Positions 28,912-37,494 of a stretch of 64,000 nt of DNA are shown in pieces (within the stretch, counting starts at the first letter, position 1; every line of letters begins with the position of its first letter). The DNA is taken from the NCBI RefSeq assembly GCF_004023665.1, contig NZ_SAUF01000005.1, positions 620,001-684,000 of the forward strand, read 5' to 3'. Both the position numbers and the translations under genes were made by a program. Below the pieces are notes generated by a model, which was given only the letters and a program-made list of their open reading frames with translations, ran no database searches and was not told the origin of the DNA. This stretch comes from Afifella aestuarii. Lineage in GTDB: Bacteria > Pseudomonadota > Alphaproteobacteria > Rhizobiales > Afifellaceae.

Positions 28912-30473
28912 CAGGCAGCCCCCGCCGGAGCCTCGCTCTCGACATAGCGCGGGAAGACCCCCGAGGGCGGAGGCAGCGCCGTTCCCGGAACGAGACGCCC
29001 CGATTTGCCGAGGAATTCGAATGTGCGGTTTTCTTCCGCCACGCCCAGAAGGTCGAGCAGCTTGCCGGCCGAACCCGGCATGACCGGCTGGATCAGGATT
29101 CCGACCTGACGGACCACTTCCGCGGTCACGTAGAGAACGGTTGCCATGCGTGCGGGATCGCTCTTGCGCAGCGCCCACGGCTCCTGGCCGGCAAAATAAC
29201 GGTTTGCATCGCCGACCACCTGCCAGATGGCGGTGAGAGCCTGATGGATCGCCTGCTCGTTCATGGCCTCGCGACAGCGCTCCAGGAGCGCGTCGGCGGC
29301 CTGCAGCATCTCGTTGTCGGCGTCCGAAAAAGTGCCGGGCTCAGGCACGCTGGCGCCGCAATGCTTGCCGACCATCGAAAGCGAGCGCTGGGCGAGATTG
29401 CCAAGATCGTTGGCGAGATCGGCGTTGATGCGACCCGCGATCGCGTCATGGCTGTAGGAGCCGTCCTGACCGAAGGAGACTTCGCGCAGGAAGAAATAGC
29501 GGACGGCATCGAGGCCGTAATGCTCGACGATGGCGAAGGGATCGACGACGTTGCCGACCGACTTCGACATCTTCTCTCCCTTGTTGAACAGGAAGCCATG
29601 CGCAAAGACGCGCTTGGGAAGCGGCACGCCGGCCGACATCAGAAAGGCCGGCCAGTAGACGGCGTGAAAACGCACGATATCCTTGCCGATCAGATGGATA
29701 TTGGCCGGCCAGTAGCGCCAGCGCGGAGCCTCTTCGTCCGGGAAACCGGCGGCGGTGATGTAATTCGTCAAGGCGTCCACCCAGACATACATCACATGGC
29801 GCGGATCGCCCGGCACCTTCACGCCCCAATCGAAGGTCGTGCGGGAAATGGAAAGATCCTTCAAGCCCGACTTCACGAAGCTGATGACTTCGTTGCGCCG
29901 CTCCTGCGGACCGATGAAATCCGGATGCGCTTCGTAATGAGCGAGAAGCTTCTCCTGATAGGCGGAGAGACGGAAGAAGTAGCTTTCCTCCTCCACCCAC
30001 TCGACGGGTGAGCCGAGCGGCTCGCGCCGAACCCCGTCCTCACCGACGGTGGTTTCCTTTTCGTCGAAGAAGGCTTCCTGCCGGACGGAGTACCAGCCCG
30101 AATATTTGTCGAGATAAATGTCTCCCGCCGCCTTCATCCGCTCCCAGATCGCCTCGCAGGAGCGGTGATGCCGCTCCTCGGTGGTGCGGATGAAATCGTC
30201 GTGCGACGTGTTGAGAACTTCCATCATGTCGCGGAAGCGCTGCGAATTGCGGTCGGCGAGCTCGGCGGGGGTAATCCCCTCCTTCGCTGCCGTCTGCTGC
30301 ATCTTCAGCCCGTGCTCGTCGGTGCCGGTCAGGAAGAAGACATCCTTGCCGTCGAGGCGCTGAAAGCGCGCCAGCGTGTCGGTCGCGAGCGCCGTATAGG
30401 CGTGGCCGATATGCGGCACACCGTTCGGGTAGAAGATAGGCGTGGTGATGTAAAAGGTCGGCTTACCGGTCAT
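28911..30473 (-). CDS. metG: methionyl-tRNA synthetase
   Basis: A 520-residue class I aminoacyl-tRNA synthetase. The HIGH signature is in [18 protein letters not shown] (about 14-31) and the KMSKS loop in [15 protein letters not shown] (about 301-315). It is of the short type that lacks the C-terminal tRNA-binding dimerisation domain, the common form in alphaproteobacteria. It attaches methionine to both initiator and elongator tRNA. It lies 15 bases downstream of holB and overlaps tatD by one base. Confidence 0.97.
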   Translation of the reverse strand: MTGKPTFYITTPIFYPNGVPHIGHAYTALATDTLARFQRLDGKDVFFLTGTDEHGLKMQQTAAKEGITPAELADRNSQRFRDMMEVLNTSHDDFIRTTEERHHRSCEAIWERMKAAGDIYLDKYSGWYSVRQEAFFDEKETTVGEDGVRREPLGSPVEWVEEESYFFRLSAYQEKLLAHYEAHPDFIGPQERRNEVISFVKSGLKDLSISRTTFDWGVKVPGDPRHVMYVWVDALTNYITAAGFPDEEAPRWRYWPANIHLIGKDIVRFHAVYWPAFLMSAGVPLPKRVFAHGFLFNKGEKMSKSVGNVVDPFAIVEHYGLDAVRYFFLREVSFGQDGSYSHDAIAGRINADLANDLGNLAQRSLSMVGKHCGASVPEPGTFSDADNEMLQAADALLERCREAMNEQAIHQALTAIWQVVGDANRYFAGQEPWALRKSDPARMATVLYVTAEVVRQVGILIQPVMPGSAGKLLDLLGVAEENRTFEFLGKSGRLVPGTALPPPSGVFPRYVESEAPAGAA

Positions 30474-30488
30474 GGGTGGTGCCCGCGG

Positions 30489-31580
30489 TCACATGAAAAT
30501 AGGGCGGTGGGGATGGCGCACGGCGTCCGCGACCGCCTCGAAGACGTTGAGCACGTACTGCCTGCGGTCGAGATTGAAGGTTTCCACCTCCGCCGAGCGT
30601 CGGTGGATCTTTTCCCATAGCTCCGCCCACCTGGCAAGCGGGAGTTCAGGCGGCGAAACGCCCTTTTCGGGCTCCGGCAATGCGCGGATGCGTCGGTCGA
30701 GATAGCCACCGACGAGATCGAAGAATTCCGCCCATGCTGCGCCGCGGGCCGCAGCTGCCTGATTGGCGACGGCGGTCAGAACCGCATGATCGTCACTCGC
30801 GAACGCACGGTTGATGGCCCGGTAGAGGCTCAATCCATCGCCGCGTGCCAGTTCGATCGCCCGCCGCGCACTTCCCGACGAGAGCGACAAGATTGTTTGA
30901 AGATCCTTCTCCGGCGGCTGTGGCACTTCGAGCGCTTCAAACACATGAGCGATCGCCTCGGGGCTCAGAAGACCGAAATGGAAGCTGCGGCAGCGGGAGC
31001 GAATCGTCGGCAAAAGCTGGCCTGGCCGCGCCGTCACCAGCACGAAGATCGTTCGCGCAGGCGGTTCTTCGAGCGCCTTGAGGAGAGCATTCGCGGCGCT
31101 TCGGTTCATTTCCTCGGCACCGTCCACGATGACGATGCGCCACAGGCCTTCACCCGCCGTGGTGCCGACGAAAGGTACGATCCGCCTTATCGTTTCGACC
31201 GAAATGACGGTGCGAAAGGTCTTGCGCTTCTCATCCCAGGGGCGCTGCAGATGGAGGACGTTGGGATGCGCCCCCTCCCCGACCCGCCTCTGGATCGGAT
31301 GGTCTGGAGCAATCCCGAGCGAGGCGGCCTTCTGGACGCTGTTCGCGGAAGGATCGGGCTCAGCCAAGAGAAACTTCGCAAGTCGGAACGCGAGCGTTGC
31401 CTTGCCAACGCCGACCGGTCCGGACAGAAGCAGCCCGTGCGGCAGGCGGTTGCCCCGATAGGCCGTCAGAATCTGTTCCTCTGCGTGCTCCTGTCCGAAG
31501 AGATGCGGATTCTCCTGCGGCAGCGGCACGCCTTCGAGCGCGCTGAGGCTCGGCACCTCCTCGGCTGGCTTGCGCGCCAT
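30489..31580 (-). CDS. holB: DNA polymerase III delta' subunit
   Basis: A 363-residue AAA+ clamp-loader subunit. Visible features are GLLLSGPVGVGKATLAFRLA (Walker A), IVDGAEEMNRSAANALLKAL (Walker B region) and the SRC motif in TIRSRCRSFHF. As in other delta' proteins, the Walker A lysine is present but catalysis is not expected. It is the stator of the loader that opens the beta clamp. The start ATG 31580 lies one base after the tmk stop; a longer in-frame start falls within tmk. Neighbours tmk and metG are the conserved partners. Confidence 0.93.
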   Translation of the reverse strand: MARKPAEEVPSLSALEGVPLPQENPHLFGQEHAEEQILTAYRGNRLPHGLLLSGPVGVGKATLAFRLAKFLLAEPDPSANSVQKAASLGIAPDHPIQRRVGEGAHPNVLHLQRPWDEKRKTFRTVISVETIRRIVPFVGTTAGEGLWRIVIVDGAEEMNRSAANALLKALEEPPARTIFVLVTARPGQLLPTIRSRCRSFHFGLLSPEAIAHVFEALEVPQPPEKDLQTILSLSSGSARRAIELARGDGLSLYRAINRAFASDDHAVLTAVANQAAAARGAAWAEFFDLVGGYLDRRIRALPEPEKGVSPPELPLARWAELWEKIHRRSAEVETFNLDRRQYVLNVFEAVADAVRHPHRPIFM

Positions 31581-31581
31581 G

Positions 31582-32232
31582 TCAGCTGGCTCCGGCGGGA
31601 CGGGGCAGACGCGCGGCGACCGTCGCCTCAATCTGAGCTGCGATCGCATCCATGCTCAGCCCGGCGTCGATGACGACACAACGTTGAGGTTCGGCCTTGG
31701 CGATATCGAGAAATGCCCGCCGTCGCGCTTCGTGAAGTTCGAGTTCATCACCCTCAAACCGGTCGGCCGCACTGCGACCGGCGGCACGCGCCAGGCCCAC
31801 CGACGGATCAATATCGAGAATGAGCGTCAGATCGGGATGGGTGCCGCAGAGCGCCGCCTCTTCCAGCCGCAGGATCGTGTCCTGCGCGACACCAGCAACG
31901 CCCTGATAGGCGCGGGTGGAATCGGCGAACCGGTCGCAGATGACGACTTGGCCGTGCTCGAGCGACGGACGAATGAGATGCAAGACATGTTCACGCCGCG
32001 CGACGGCGAAAAACAGCGCCTCCGCTTCGCTGCCGAAAGGCCGGATAAGGCCGGAAAGCAGCATCTCGCGAATTGCCTCGCCATGCGCTGTCCCTCCCGG
32101 TTCCCGGGTCAGAACGACATCCCAGCCCTTGCGACGCAGGAAGGCGTTGAGATGACGTGCCTGGGTGGACTTGCCTGAGCCTTCACCGCCTTCCAGCGTG
32201 ATGAAGAAGCCTTGCTGCGGATCTACAGCCAT
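31582..32232 (-). CDS. tmk: thymidylate kinase
   Basis: A 216-residue P-loop kinase converting dTMP to dTDP. The P-loop is LEGGEGSGKST (about 13-23), the DRx motif is in VICDRFADSTRAYQG, and the LID segment is RAAGRSAADRFEGD. The arginine-containing LID is of the type II, E. coli-like class. The ATG overlaps the last ten bases of dacA, so coupling is likely. It is the third gene of the rlpA-dacA-tmk-holB-metG-tatD-MBL series. Confidence 0.95.
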   Translation of the reverse strand: MAVDPQQGFFITLEGGEGSGKSTQARHLNAFLRRKGWDVVLTREPGGTAHGEAIREMLLSGLIRPFGSEAEALFFAVARREHVLHLIRPSLEHGQVVICDRFADSTRAYQGVAGVAQDTILRLEEAALCGTHPDLTLILDIDPSVGLARAAGRSAADRFEGDELELHEARRRAFLDIAKAEPQRCVVIDAGLSMDAIAAQIEATVAARLPRPAGAS

Positions 32233-33398
32233 CCGAGAAGAAGCTCGCCAAGAGCATCGAAGGCACGCTGATGCAGCGTACCGCGGCCGACCGCCTCCGC
32301 CGTATAAAGCGGGGTCTCCTGGATCAGGCGATCACCCTGCCAGACCTTCAGGCTGCCGACGCGCATATCCGCCTGAACAGGCGCTTCGAGCGGACCTTGA
32401 TAGACGACGCGCGCCTTCAACGGTTCATCCGAAGCACGTGCGACCAGGATCCGCACAGGGCCTTTGGCCTTGAGCTCGACATGGCCTTTTACGCCACCGA
32501 AGACGCTCGCCTCGGCAACCGTCTCGCCGGTCTGAAACGCGGTCACCTGGCGGAATGAGCGGAAGCCCCATTCCAGCAGCTTGCGCGCCTCGCTCGCGCG
32601 CTCACGCGAGGTCTTCAGCCCGTTGACGACGACGATGAGACGCTGGGTATTGGCGACAGCCGACCCGACGAGGCCGTAGCCCGATTCCTGTGTGTGGCCG
32701 GTCTTGAGCCCATCGGCCCCAATCCCTTCGCGCAGAAGCGGGTTGCGGTTGCGCTGGGTGATGTTGTTCCAGGTGAATTCCGGCTCGGCGAAAATTTTGT
32801 AGAGCTCGGGATATTCCGAGATGATCTGGCGGGCGAGAATCGCGAGATCGCGTGCCGTCACCCGCATGTCGGGGTCGGGCAGTCCGGTCGCATCACGGAA
32901 CGTCGAGTTCTTCATGCCGATCTCGAGCGCCCGCTTGTTCAGAAGGTCCGAGAAAGCGATCTCCGAGCCGGCGATGCCTTCCGCGACCGCCATGGCCGCG
33001 TCGTTGCCCGACTGGATGATGATGCCACGCAGAAGATCTTCCAGCCGCACCCTCGAACCGAGCTTGGCGAACATCGTCGACCCGCCAGAGGATGCACCGC
33101 CTTTGCGCCAGGCATGCTCGGAGATGACGAATTCGTCGTCGAGAGAAAGACGGCCTTCCTTGATCTCGTGGAAGATGTACTCGACCGTCATCAGCTTCGC
33201 CATGGAAGCCGGTGCCATCGGCTCATCCGCGTTCTTGTCGAGAAGAACCGTGCCGCTGTCGTAATCCATCAAGATGGCGAACGGCGCCTGGGTATCGAAG
33301 GTCTGCGCCGAGCCAAGCTGCGGCGTCAGCGCCAACAGACTGCCCAGGAATAAGGCGAGCAGACGGATGCGGCGAACCTGAAAGGTGATGCTCTTCAT
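32223..33398 (-). CDS. dacA: D-alanyl-D-alanine carboxypeptidase, penicillin-binding protein 5/6 type
   Basis: A 391-residue exported enzyme. The signal peptide covers about residues 1-32 and ends near QLGSAQ. Active-site motifs are SMAKLM (about 64-69), SGN in IIQSGNDAAM and KTG in LKTGHTQESG. The C-terminal PBP5_C domain follows, and the tail may attach to the membrane. It trims the terminal D-alanine from peptidoglycan pentapeptides in the periplasm. rlpA lies 56 bases upstream on the same strand, so the two cell-wall genes probably share a promoter. Confidence 0.95.
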   Translation of the reverse strand: MKSITFQVRRIRLLALFLGSLLALTPQLGSAQTFDTQAPFAILMDYDSGTVLLDKNADEPMAPASMAKLMTVEYIFHEIKEGRLSLDDEFVISEHAWRKGGASSGGSTMFAKLGSRVRLEDLLRGIIIQSGNDAAMAVAEGIAGSEIAFSDLLNKRALEIGMKNSTFRDATGLPDPDMRVTARDLAILARQIISEYPELYKIFAEPEFTWNNITQRNRNPLLREGIGADGLKTGHTQESGYGLVGSAVANTQRLIVVVNGLKTSRERASEARKLLEWGFRSFRQVTAFQTGETVAEASVFGGVKGHVELKAKGPVRILVARASDEPLKARVVYQGPLEAPVQADMRVGSLKVWQGDRLIQETPLYTAEAVGRGTLHQRAFDALGELLLGWL

Positions 33399-33454
33399 AC
33401 TCGCTTACGTCGTTTTAGCCCCTCCACGCCATAAAGCGCGCTTAAAGCGGGGAA

Positions 33455-34459
33455 TCAACGGGTCGCAAGCCCGGAAGCGTCAGCTGTCCTGGTAAAACGC
33501 GTGGTCTCGGCGCCTGAGAGAACCTCGTCGAAAGCCGAAAAGGCCTCATCCACGCGCTGATCAGCCGCCTCGGTCGGCCAGAACGAATTGCGCATTTCAG
33601 CCTCGGCCGGACGCGCCTGCGGCAGCTCGAAACTCGCCTCCTGAGGCAAGGACGTATCGGCTTCCGCCATCTTGGTGGCTGCGGTGAGAGCCGAATAGGG
33701 ATCGAATGGCGTGCCGGCGGCGACGTCTTTCATATCCACGGCAACGCCCACATCCGCGGTCTCGTCTTCGGCCGGGCTCGTTGTCGGCGCTTCGGCCGCA
33801 TAGGCCACCATGATATTCGCGGCCGCGTCGGCCGGATCAGGCCCGGACGGAACGTCCGGCCCCACGTAAGAGGCCAGCAGGAACTTCGAATCGTCCTCTT
33901 TCAGAGGCGCCGCATCGACATATTCCACTTTCACATTCGCGGTGCCGATATGTTTGAAGCCGAGCATTTCAGCTGCGTGCTTCGAGACGTCGATCACGCG
34001 GTCGGACGAGAATGGTCCGCGATCATTGACCCGCACGAGCAGCGAACGATCGTTGTCGAGATTGGTGACGCGGACATAGCTCGGCAGCGGCAAGGTCGGA
34101 TGCGCCGCGGAGAGCGCGTTCATATCGAAGACTTCACCATTGGCCGTCATCCGGCCGTTGAAGGCGTCACCGTACCAGGATGCCTTGCCGACACGCTCAT
34201 ACTCTTCGTCGTGCTTGGGCTTATAGAGACGGCCAGCGACTTCGTAGACTTTTCCGAGATGACGTCGGGCATTGGCCCGCAGCGAATTGTCGGTTGATTC
34301 GCCATCGGTCTCGCTGCCTTGAACCTGCGCCGTCTTGGTGGCGCTGTCGGCGAGACCTGCCCCATCCTGAGTGGAGGACACACATCCTGCAAGGACGGCG
34401 CAGGATGCTGCGAAGGCAAAATGGATGACGAAATGCGGCCGGCGGGTTTTTGCCTGCAC
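33455..34459 (-). CDS. rlpA: RlpA-like septal ring lipoprotein, no C-terminal SPOR domain
   Basis: A 334-residue lipoprotein: signal peptide ending in the lipobox LAGC (about 23-26), then a double-psi beta-barrel domain with GKASWYGDAFNGRMTANGE (about 92-110) and VRVNDRGPFSSDRVIDVS. RlpA of Pseudomonas cleaves naked glycan strands at the division site. The C-terminal 150 residues are acidic, Ala/Pro-rich and apparently disordered, and I cannot find the SPOR domain that many RlpA proteins use to bind denuded glycan. The start is GTG at 34459. Confidence 0.9.
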   Translation of the reverse strand: MQAKTRRPHFVIHFAFAASCAVLAGCVSSTQDGAGLADSATKTAQVQGSETDGESTDNSLRANARRHLGKVYEVAGRLYKPKHDEEYERVGKASWYGDAFNGRMTANGEVFDMNALSAAHPTLPLPSYVRVTNLDNDRSLLVRVNDRGPFSSDRVIDVSKHAAEMLGFKHIGTANVKVEYVDAAPLKEDDSKFLLASYVGPDVPSGPDPADAAANIMVAYAAEAPTTSPAEDETADVGVAVDMKDVAAGTPFDPYSALTAATKMAEADTSLPQEASFELPQARPAEAEMRNSFWPTEAADQRVDEAFSAFDEVLSGAETTRFTRTADASGLATR

Positions 34460-34840
34460 CCTGTTCTTCCCCGATATTCCGAAGCCCGGCGCAACTCACC
34501 GGCACGTTCGAACGCCTCGTTCCTCCGCCTGCGGCCTTATACGCGACCGTCTCGGCGAAGCACTTAACCCCTTACCTCGGGGACCTCCTGGCGAGCAATT
34601 GTGACGAAGCTGGGGCAGATCTTCGACACCGAATCTGAGGCGTGCGACACCTTGGCGGATGTTCTTGCGAAAACTCCCCAAAATCTGCTGATCCGGGACG
34701 TATCACCGCAATTGTGCATTTCGGGCGATTTCCAGCGATTGCGGCTTCGGCGCCACACGCTTTCGCCATCTTTGCCGCAGCCTATGACCGCCCTTCTGGG
34801 GCTGGCATTTTTCGTAAGGTTCTGCCATGTCTCGCATCAT
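34460..34840. other. 381-base gap between rlpA and tRNA-Ser
   Basis: The region must hold the rlpA promoter (minus strand) and the tRNA promoter (plus strand). Small overlapping frames on both strands have no ribosome binding site, and one plus-strand frame runs straight through the tRNA, so none is called. I see no strong promoter match or repeat. Confidence 0.5.
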
Positions 34841-34930
34841 GGATGGGTGGCCGAGCGGTTGAAGGCACCGGTCTTGAAAACCGGCGTGCGCGAGAGCGTA
34901 CCGTGGGTTCGAATCCCACCCCATCCGCCA
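34841..34930 (+). tRNA. tRNA-Ser (anticodon UGA)
   Basis: A 90-base class II tRNA. The acceptor stem pairs GGATGGG (34841-34847) with CCCATCC, followed by discriminator G and encoded CCA (34928-34930). The anticodon stem is CCGGT/ACCGG with loop CTTGAAA, which places TGA at 34875-34877. The long variable arm (34885-34902 region) is typical of serine tRNAs, and the T arm contains GGTTCGAATCC. It reads UCA and other UCN codons. Confidence 0.97.
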
Positions 34931-35047
34931 TCAACTCGAAAATGTCCGGCAACAAGGCGTGCGCCCGCTCCCCTCGCGGCTGGCGCGTACGAGGTTAGTC
35001 CCCGCACCCGGTTTTCGCCATCAAACGCAGGGCGGTCCTCAGCAAGA

Positions 35048-35608
35048 CTATGCCGCCGGCAGGCTATGCTCGCTCTCGGCCACAGCATCTTTGCCAACAG
35101 GTCTCGTCACCTGCGGCCTCTCTCCCGGCCTGGCCCATTTCGGGCGGAGATGTTTTGGACGCCAGATACCGAGAATGACGTTCGCGACCGACAACGCCAT
35201 GATCACGATGAGTGCGCCCCATTCATGCCCGATCGCCTGCTGCAGGACATCGGCCGCAGGTTCACCGTTCGCCACCCGGCGTGAGACCGCAGCCACATAA
35301 TCCGCCTTGCCCCCCACCACGGTCAGAACGCCTTTGAACATCAGGATGCCCATGGCGAGCTTGAGCAAGGCCCAGCCTTTGTCCTGGTAAGGCCGATGGA
35401 CCGCCATTGAGAGAAGGCCGGACACGATGGCGACACCCATCGAGGGAATGAGGACATAATCGGCGATGGCTGCGATTGCCTGGCGCATGTCGGCGTAATT
35501 GGCCGGCGTTTCCTGGGGCGCAAAGATGAGAAGGATCATGTAGCAGGCGATCCCGCCGATCAGACCGCAAGAAGCCAGGGTGTGCAGGACTTTGAGGAAT
35601 TTGCGCAT
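35048..35608 (-). CDS. DUF2269-like integral membrane protein
   Basis: A 186-residue protein with about four transmembrane helices. The opening FLKVLHTLASCGLIGGIACYM and the pattern of a C-terminal cytoplasmic tail (KHLRPKWARPGERPQ) resemble the DUF2269 family of predicted membrane proteins; no function is established. It stands alone between the tRNA gene and the terminator of the AGCS transporter gene, so it probably has its own promoter in the 85 bases before that terminator. Confidence 0.7.
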   Translation of the reverse strand: MRKFLKVLHTLASCGLIGGIACYMILLIFAPQETPANYADMRQAIAAIADYVLIPSMGVAIVSGLLSMAVHRPYQDKGWALLKLAMGILMFKGVLTVVGGKADYVAAVSRRVANGEPAADVLQQAIGHEWGALIVIMALSVANVILGIWRPKHLRPKWARPGERPQVTRPVGKDAVAESEHSLPAA

Positions 35609-35693
35609 GGGCGAATTCTATATGGCCCGCGTCCGGGATGGCAACCACAGGTCGTCGCCCCGACACGCGAGGACGCGAAGGTCTCCAAACGAA

Positions 35694-35724
35694 AAGGCCG
35701 GCCGCAGAACCTGCAGCCGGCCTT
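35694..35724 (-). terminator. intrinsic terminator of the AGCS symporter gene
   Basis: AAGGCCGGC (35694-35702) and GCCGGCCTT (35716-35724) form a perfect 9-bp stem, with a further GCAG/CTGC pairing inside. Read on the minus strand the stem runs into TTTTC. It lies 33 bases beyond the stop codon of the symporter gene. Confidence 0.8.
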
Positions 35725-35756
35725 CCGCTTGGAAAACCCCAGAGCGCCGCTGGCGC

Positions 35757-37103
35757 TCAGCTTTGCCCGTTCTTGAAGTAGGCCCTGCTGATGGCGAAGA
35801 CCGTGCCGCTGAGCGCGATCAGCGCGACGAGGTTCGGGATTGCCATCAACGCATTCATGATATCGGCCACCGTCCAGATGAGACCGAGGTCGGCGACCGC
35901 TCCGACGATGAGCGCAGCCACCCAGAGAAGACGGAACGGCAGAATGATCTTCGATCCGAAGATGAACTCTGCGGCCCTTTCGCCATAGTAGCTCCAGCCG
36001 AGAATGGTGGTGAAGGCGAAGACCACGAGCCCGAAGGTGACGATCCAGCTGCCGCCGGGCATTCCCGTGTCGAAGGCAAGCGCAGAGAGTTCGGCGCCCG
36101 TCTCGCCGCTCGTCCATGCACCCGTCGTGATGATGACGAGAGCCGTCATGGTGCAGACCACAATCGTGTCGATGAACGTGCCGAGCATCGCGATGCTGCC
36201 CTGACGCACCGGATCGCTCGTCTTCGCCGCTGCGTGCGCGATCGGCGCGCTACCAAGACCCGCCTCGTTGGAGAAGACGCCACGCGCAACGCCGAAACGG
36301 ATCGCGGCGAGCACCCCTGCCCCGGCAAAACCGCCTGCGGCCGCCGTACCGCTGAACGCATCAGAGAAGATCGTTGCAAGAGCCGCCGGCACATCGGCGA
36401 TGTTGAGTGCCAGAATGACGAGCGCGCCGCCGACATAAAGGACCGCCATCAGTGGCACGAGATGCTCCGCCACGCTGCCGATACGCTTCACGCCGCCGAT
36501 GATGACGAGGAACGTCAGAACGGCAAGGACGAGACCTGTCGCGAGGTATGGCACGCCGATCGTGCTCTCCAGCGCGCGCGCGACGGAATTCGACTGCACC
36601 GTATTGCCGATACCAAAGGCGGCAATCGTCGCAAAAAGCGCGAAGAGCCAGCCGAGCCAGGCGAAGCGCGGCCCGAGCCCGTTGCGGATGTAGTACATCG
36701 GTCCGCCGACATAGCGGCCATTCTCGTCGCTCTCGCGATAGCGGACGGCCAGCACCGCCTCGGCATATTTGGTCGCCATGCCGACGAGGGCCGTCAGCCA
36801 CATCCAGAAGACAGCGCCCGGACCGCCGAGGAAGATGGCGGTCGCAACACCTGCGATATTCCCTGTACCGATTGTGGCGGAGAGAGCCGTTGTCAGCGCC
36901 TGAAACGGCGTGATCTCGCCTTCGTCACCATGTTGAGCCTTGCGCCCGCCAAGCGCGAGCCGGAAGCCGTAACCGAGCTTTCTTTGCGGCAGAAAGCCGA
37001 GGCCAAGCGTGAGGTAAAGGCCCGTTCCCAAAAGCAGGACGAGCATGACCGGGCCCCAGACAAAAGAGCTCACACTCGCCAAAAAAGACGACAAATCTTC
37101 CAT
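35757..37103 (-). CDS. sodium:alanine/glycine symporter (AGCS family)
   Basis: A 448-residue membrane protein with about 11 helices. Family marks are ALTTALSATIGTGNIAGVATAI (about 69-90), GPGAVFWMWLTALVGMATKY, GGPMYYIRNGLG and NEAGLGSAPIAHAAAKT (about 277-293). These carriers import alanine or glycine with sodium. The gene is followed by its own terminator and preceded by a 391-base gap, so it is a single-gene unit. The exact substrate cannot be told from sequence. Confidence 0.93.
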   Translation of the reverse strand: MEDLSSFLASVSSFVWGPVMLVLLLGTGLYLTLGLGFLPQRKLGYGFRLALGGRKAQHGDEGEITPFQALTTALSATIGTGNIAGVATAIFLGGPGAVFWMWLTALVGMATKYAEAVLAVRYRESDENGRYVGGPMYYIRNGLGPRFAWLGWLFALFATIAAFGIGNTVQSNSVARALESTIGVPYLATGLVLAVLTFLVIIGGVKRIGSVAEHLVPLMAVLYVGGALVILALNIADVPAALATIFSDAFSGTAAAGGFAGAGVLAAIRFGVARGVFSNEAGLGSAPIAHAAAKTSDPVRQGSIAMLGTFIDTIVVCTMTALVIITTGAWTSGETGAELSALAFDTGMPGGSWIVTFGLVVFAFTTILGWSYYGERAAEFIFGSKIILPFRLLWVAALIVGAVADLGLIWTVADIMNALMAIPNLVALIALSGTVFAISRAYFKNGQS

Positions 37104-37494
37104 CGTTTCTGTTTATCCCGCTGACTTGCAGATGTCTCCTCAACCATCCTGCGAGGCCCGAAACGTCAGACAGCTTTCGTTCGGACAGTTGCTCTTTGAG
37201 CTCGCAAAGGATGATCTCCCAGCGTCGGTATAGGTCAGGGCTGCAGGGTGGGGGCAAGCCTTCCGGCGAAATTGTCGCAGGCAAGGTTACAGGCAGACGA
37301 GGACATGCTCTTTCTGTCGCCGCTCAGTCATGGAGTGCTCCGCTCATGGAAGAACCGGTTTGGATGAGCCCTCTTCACATTATTTGCTCCCTTATCAAAT
37401 AGTCAAACGCGTTGCGGGCCCGTGGGTTGACCTCAGGGAATGAACGCCGCTTATGGTAACCTTTAGGTATTTCGTCCTGTGGGAGGCGCAGAAG
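37104..37494. other. 391-base divergent gap between the AGCS and kinase genes
   Basis: It must contain promoters for both flanking genes. TATTTG (37381-37386) and CAAATA (37396-37401) form a 6-bp inverted repeat in an AT-rich patch. A possible promoter for the kinase is listed separately. Short frames here lack coding signs. Confidence 0.45.
37427..37456 (+). promoter_or_regulatory. possible sigma-70 promoter of the kinase gene
   Basis: TTGACC (37427-37432) and TTATGG (37451-37456) are separated by 18 bases, about 38 bases before the kinase start codon. The -35 element is good and the -10 element is weak. Confidence 0.35.

Noticed and set aside
34601-35284. 227-codon plus-strand frame through the tRNA-Ser gene
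   Set aside because: It includes the entire tRNA and the complement of the DUF2269-like gene, so it cannot be a normal coding gene.
35580-37124. 514-codon plus-strand frame opposite the AGCS symporter gene
   Set aside because: It is the exact complement of a well-conserved transporter; its translation is dominated by Arg, Asp, Glu and His with no domain, the usual artefact of high-GC codon bias.
37196-37402. 68-codon plus-strand frame in the gap before the kinase gene
   Set aside because: No ribosome binding site and random-looking composition.
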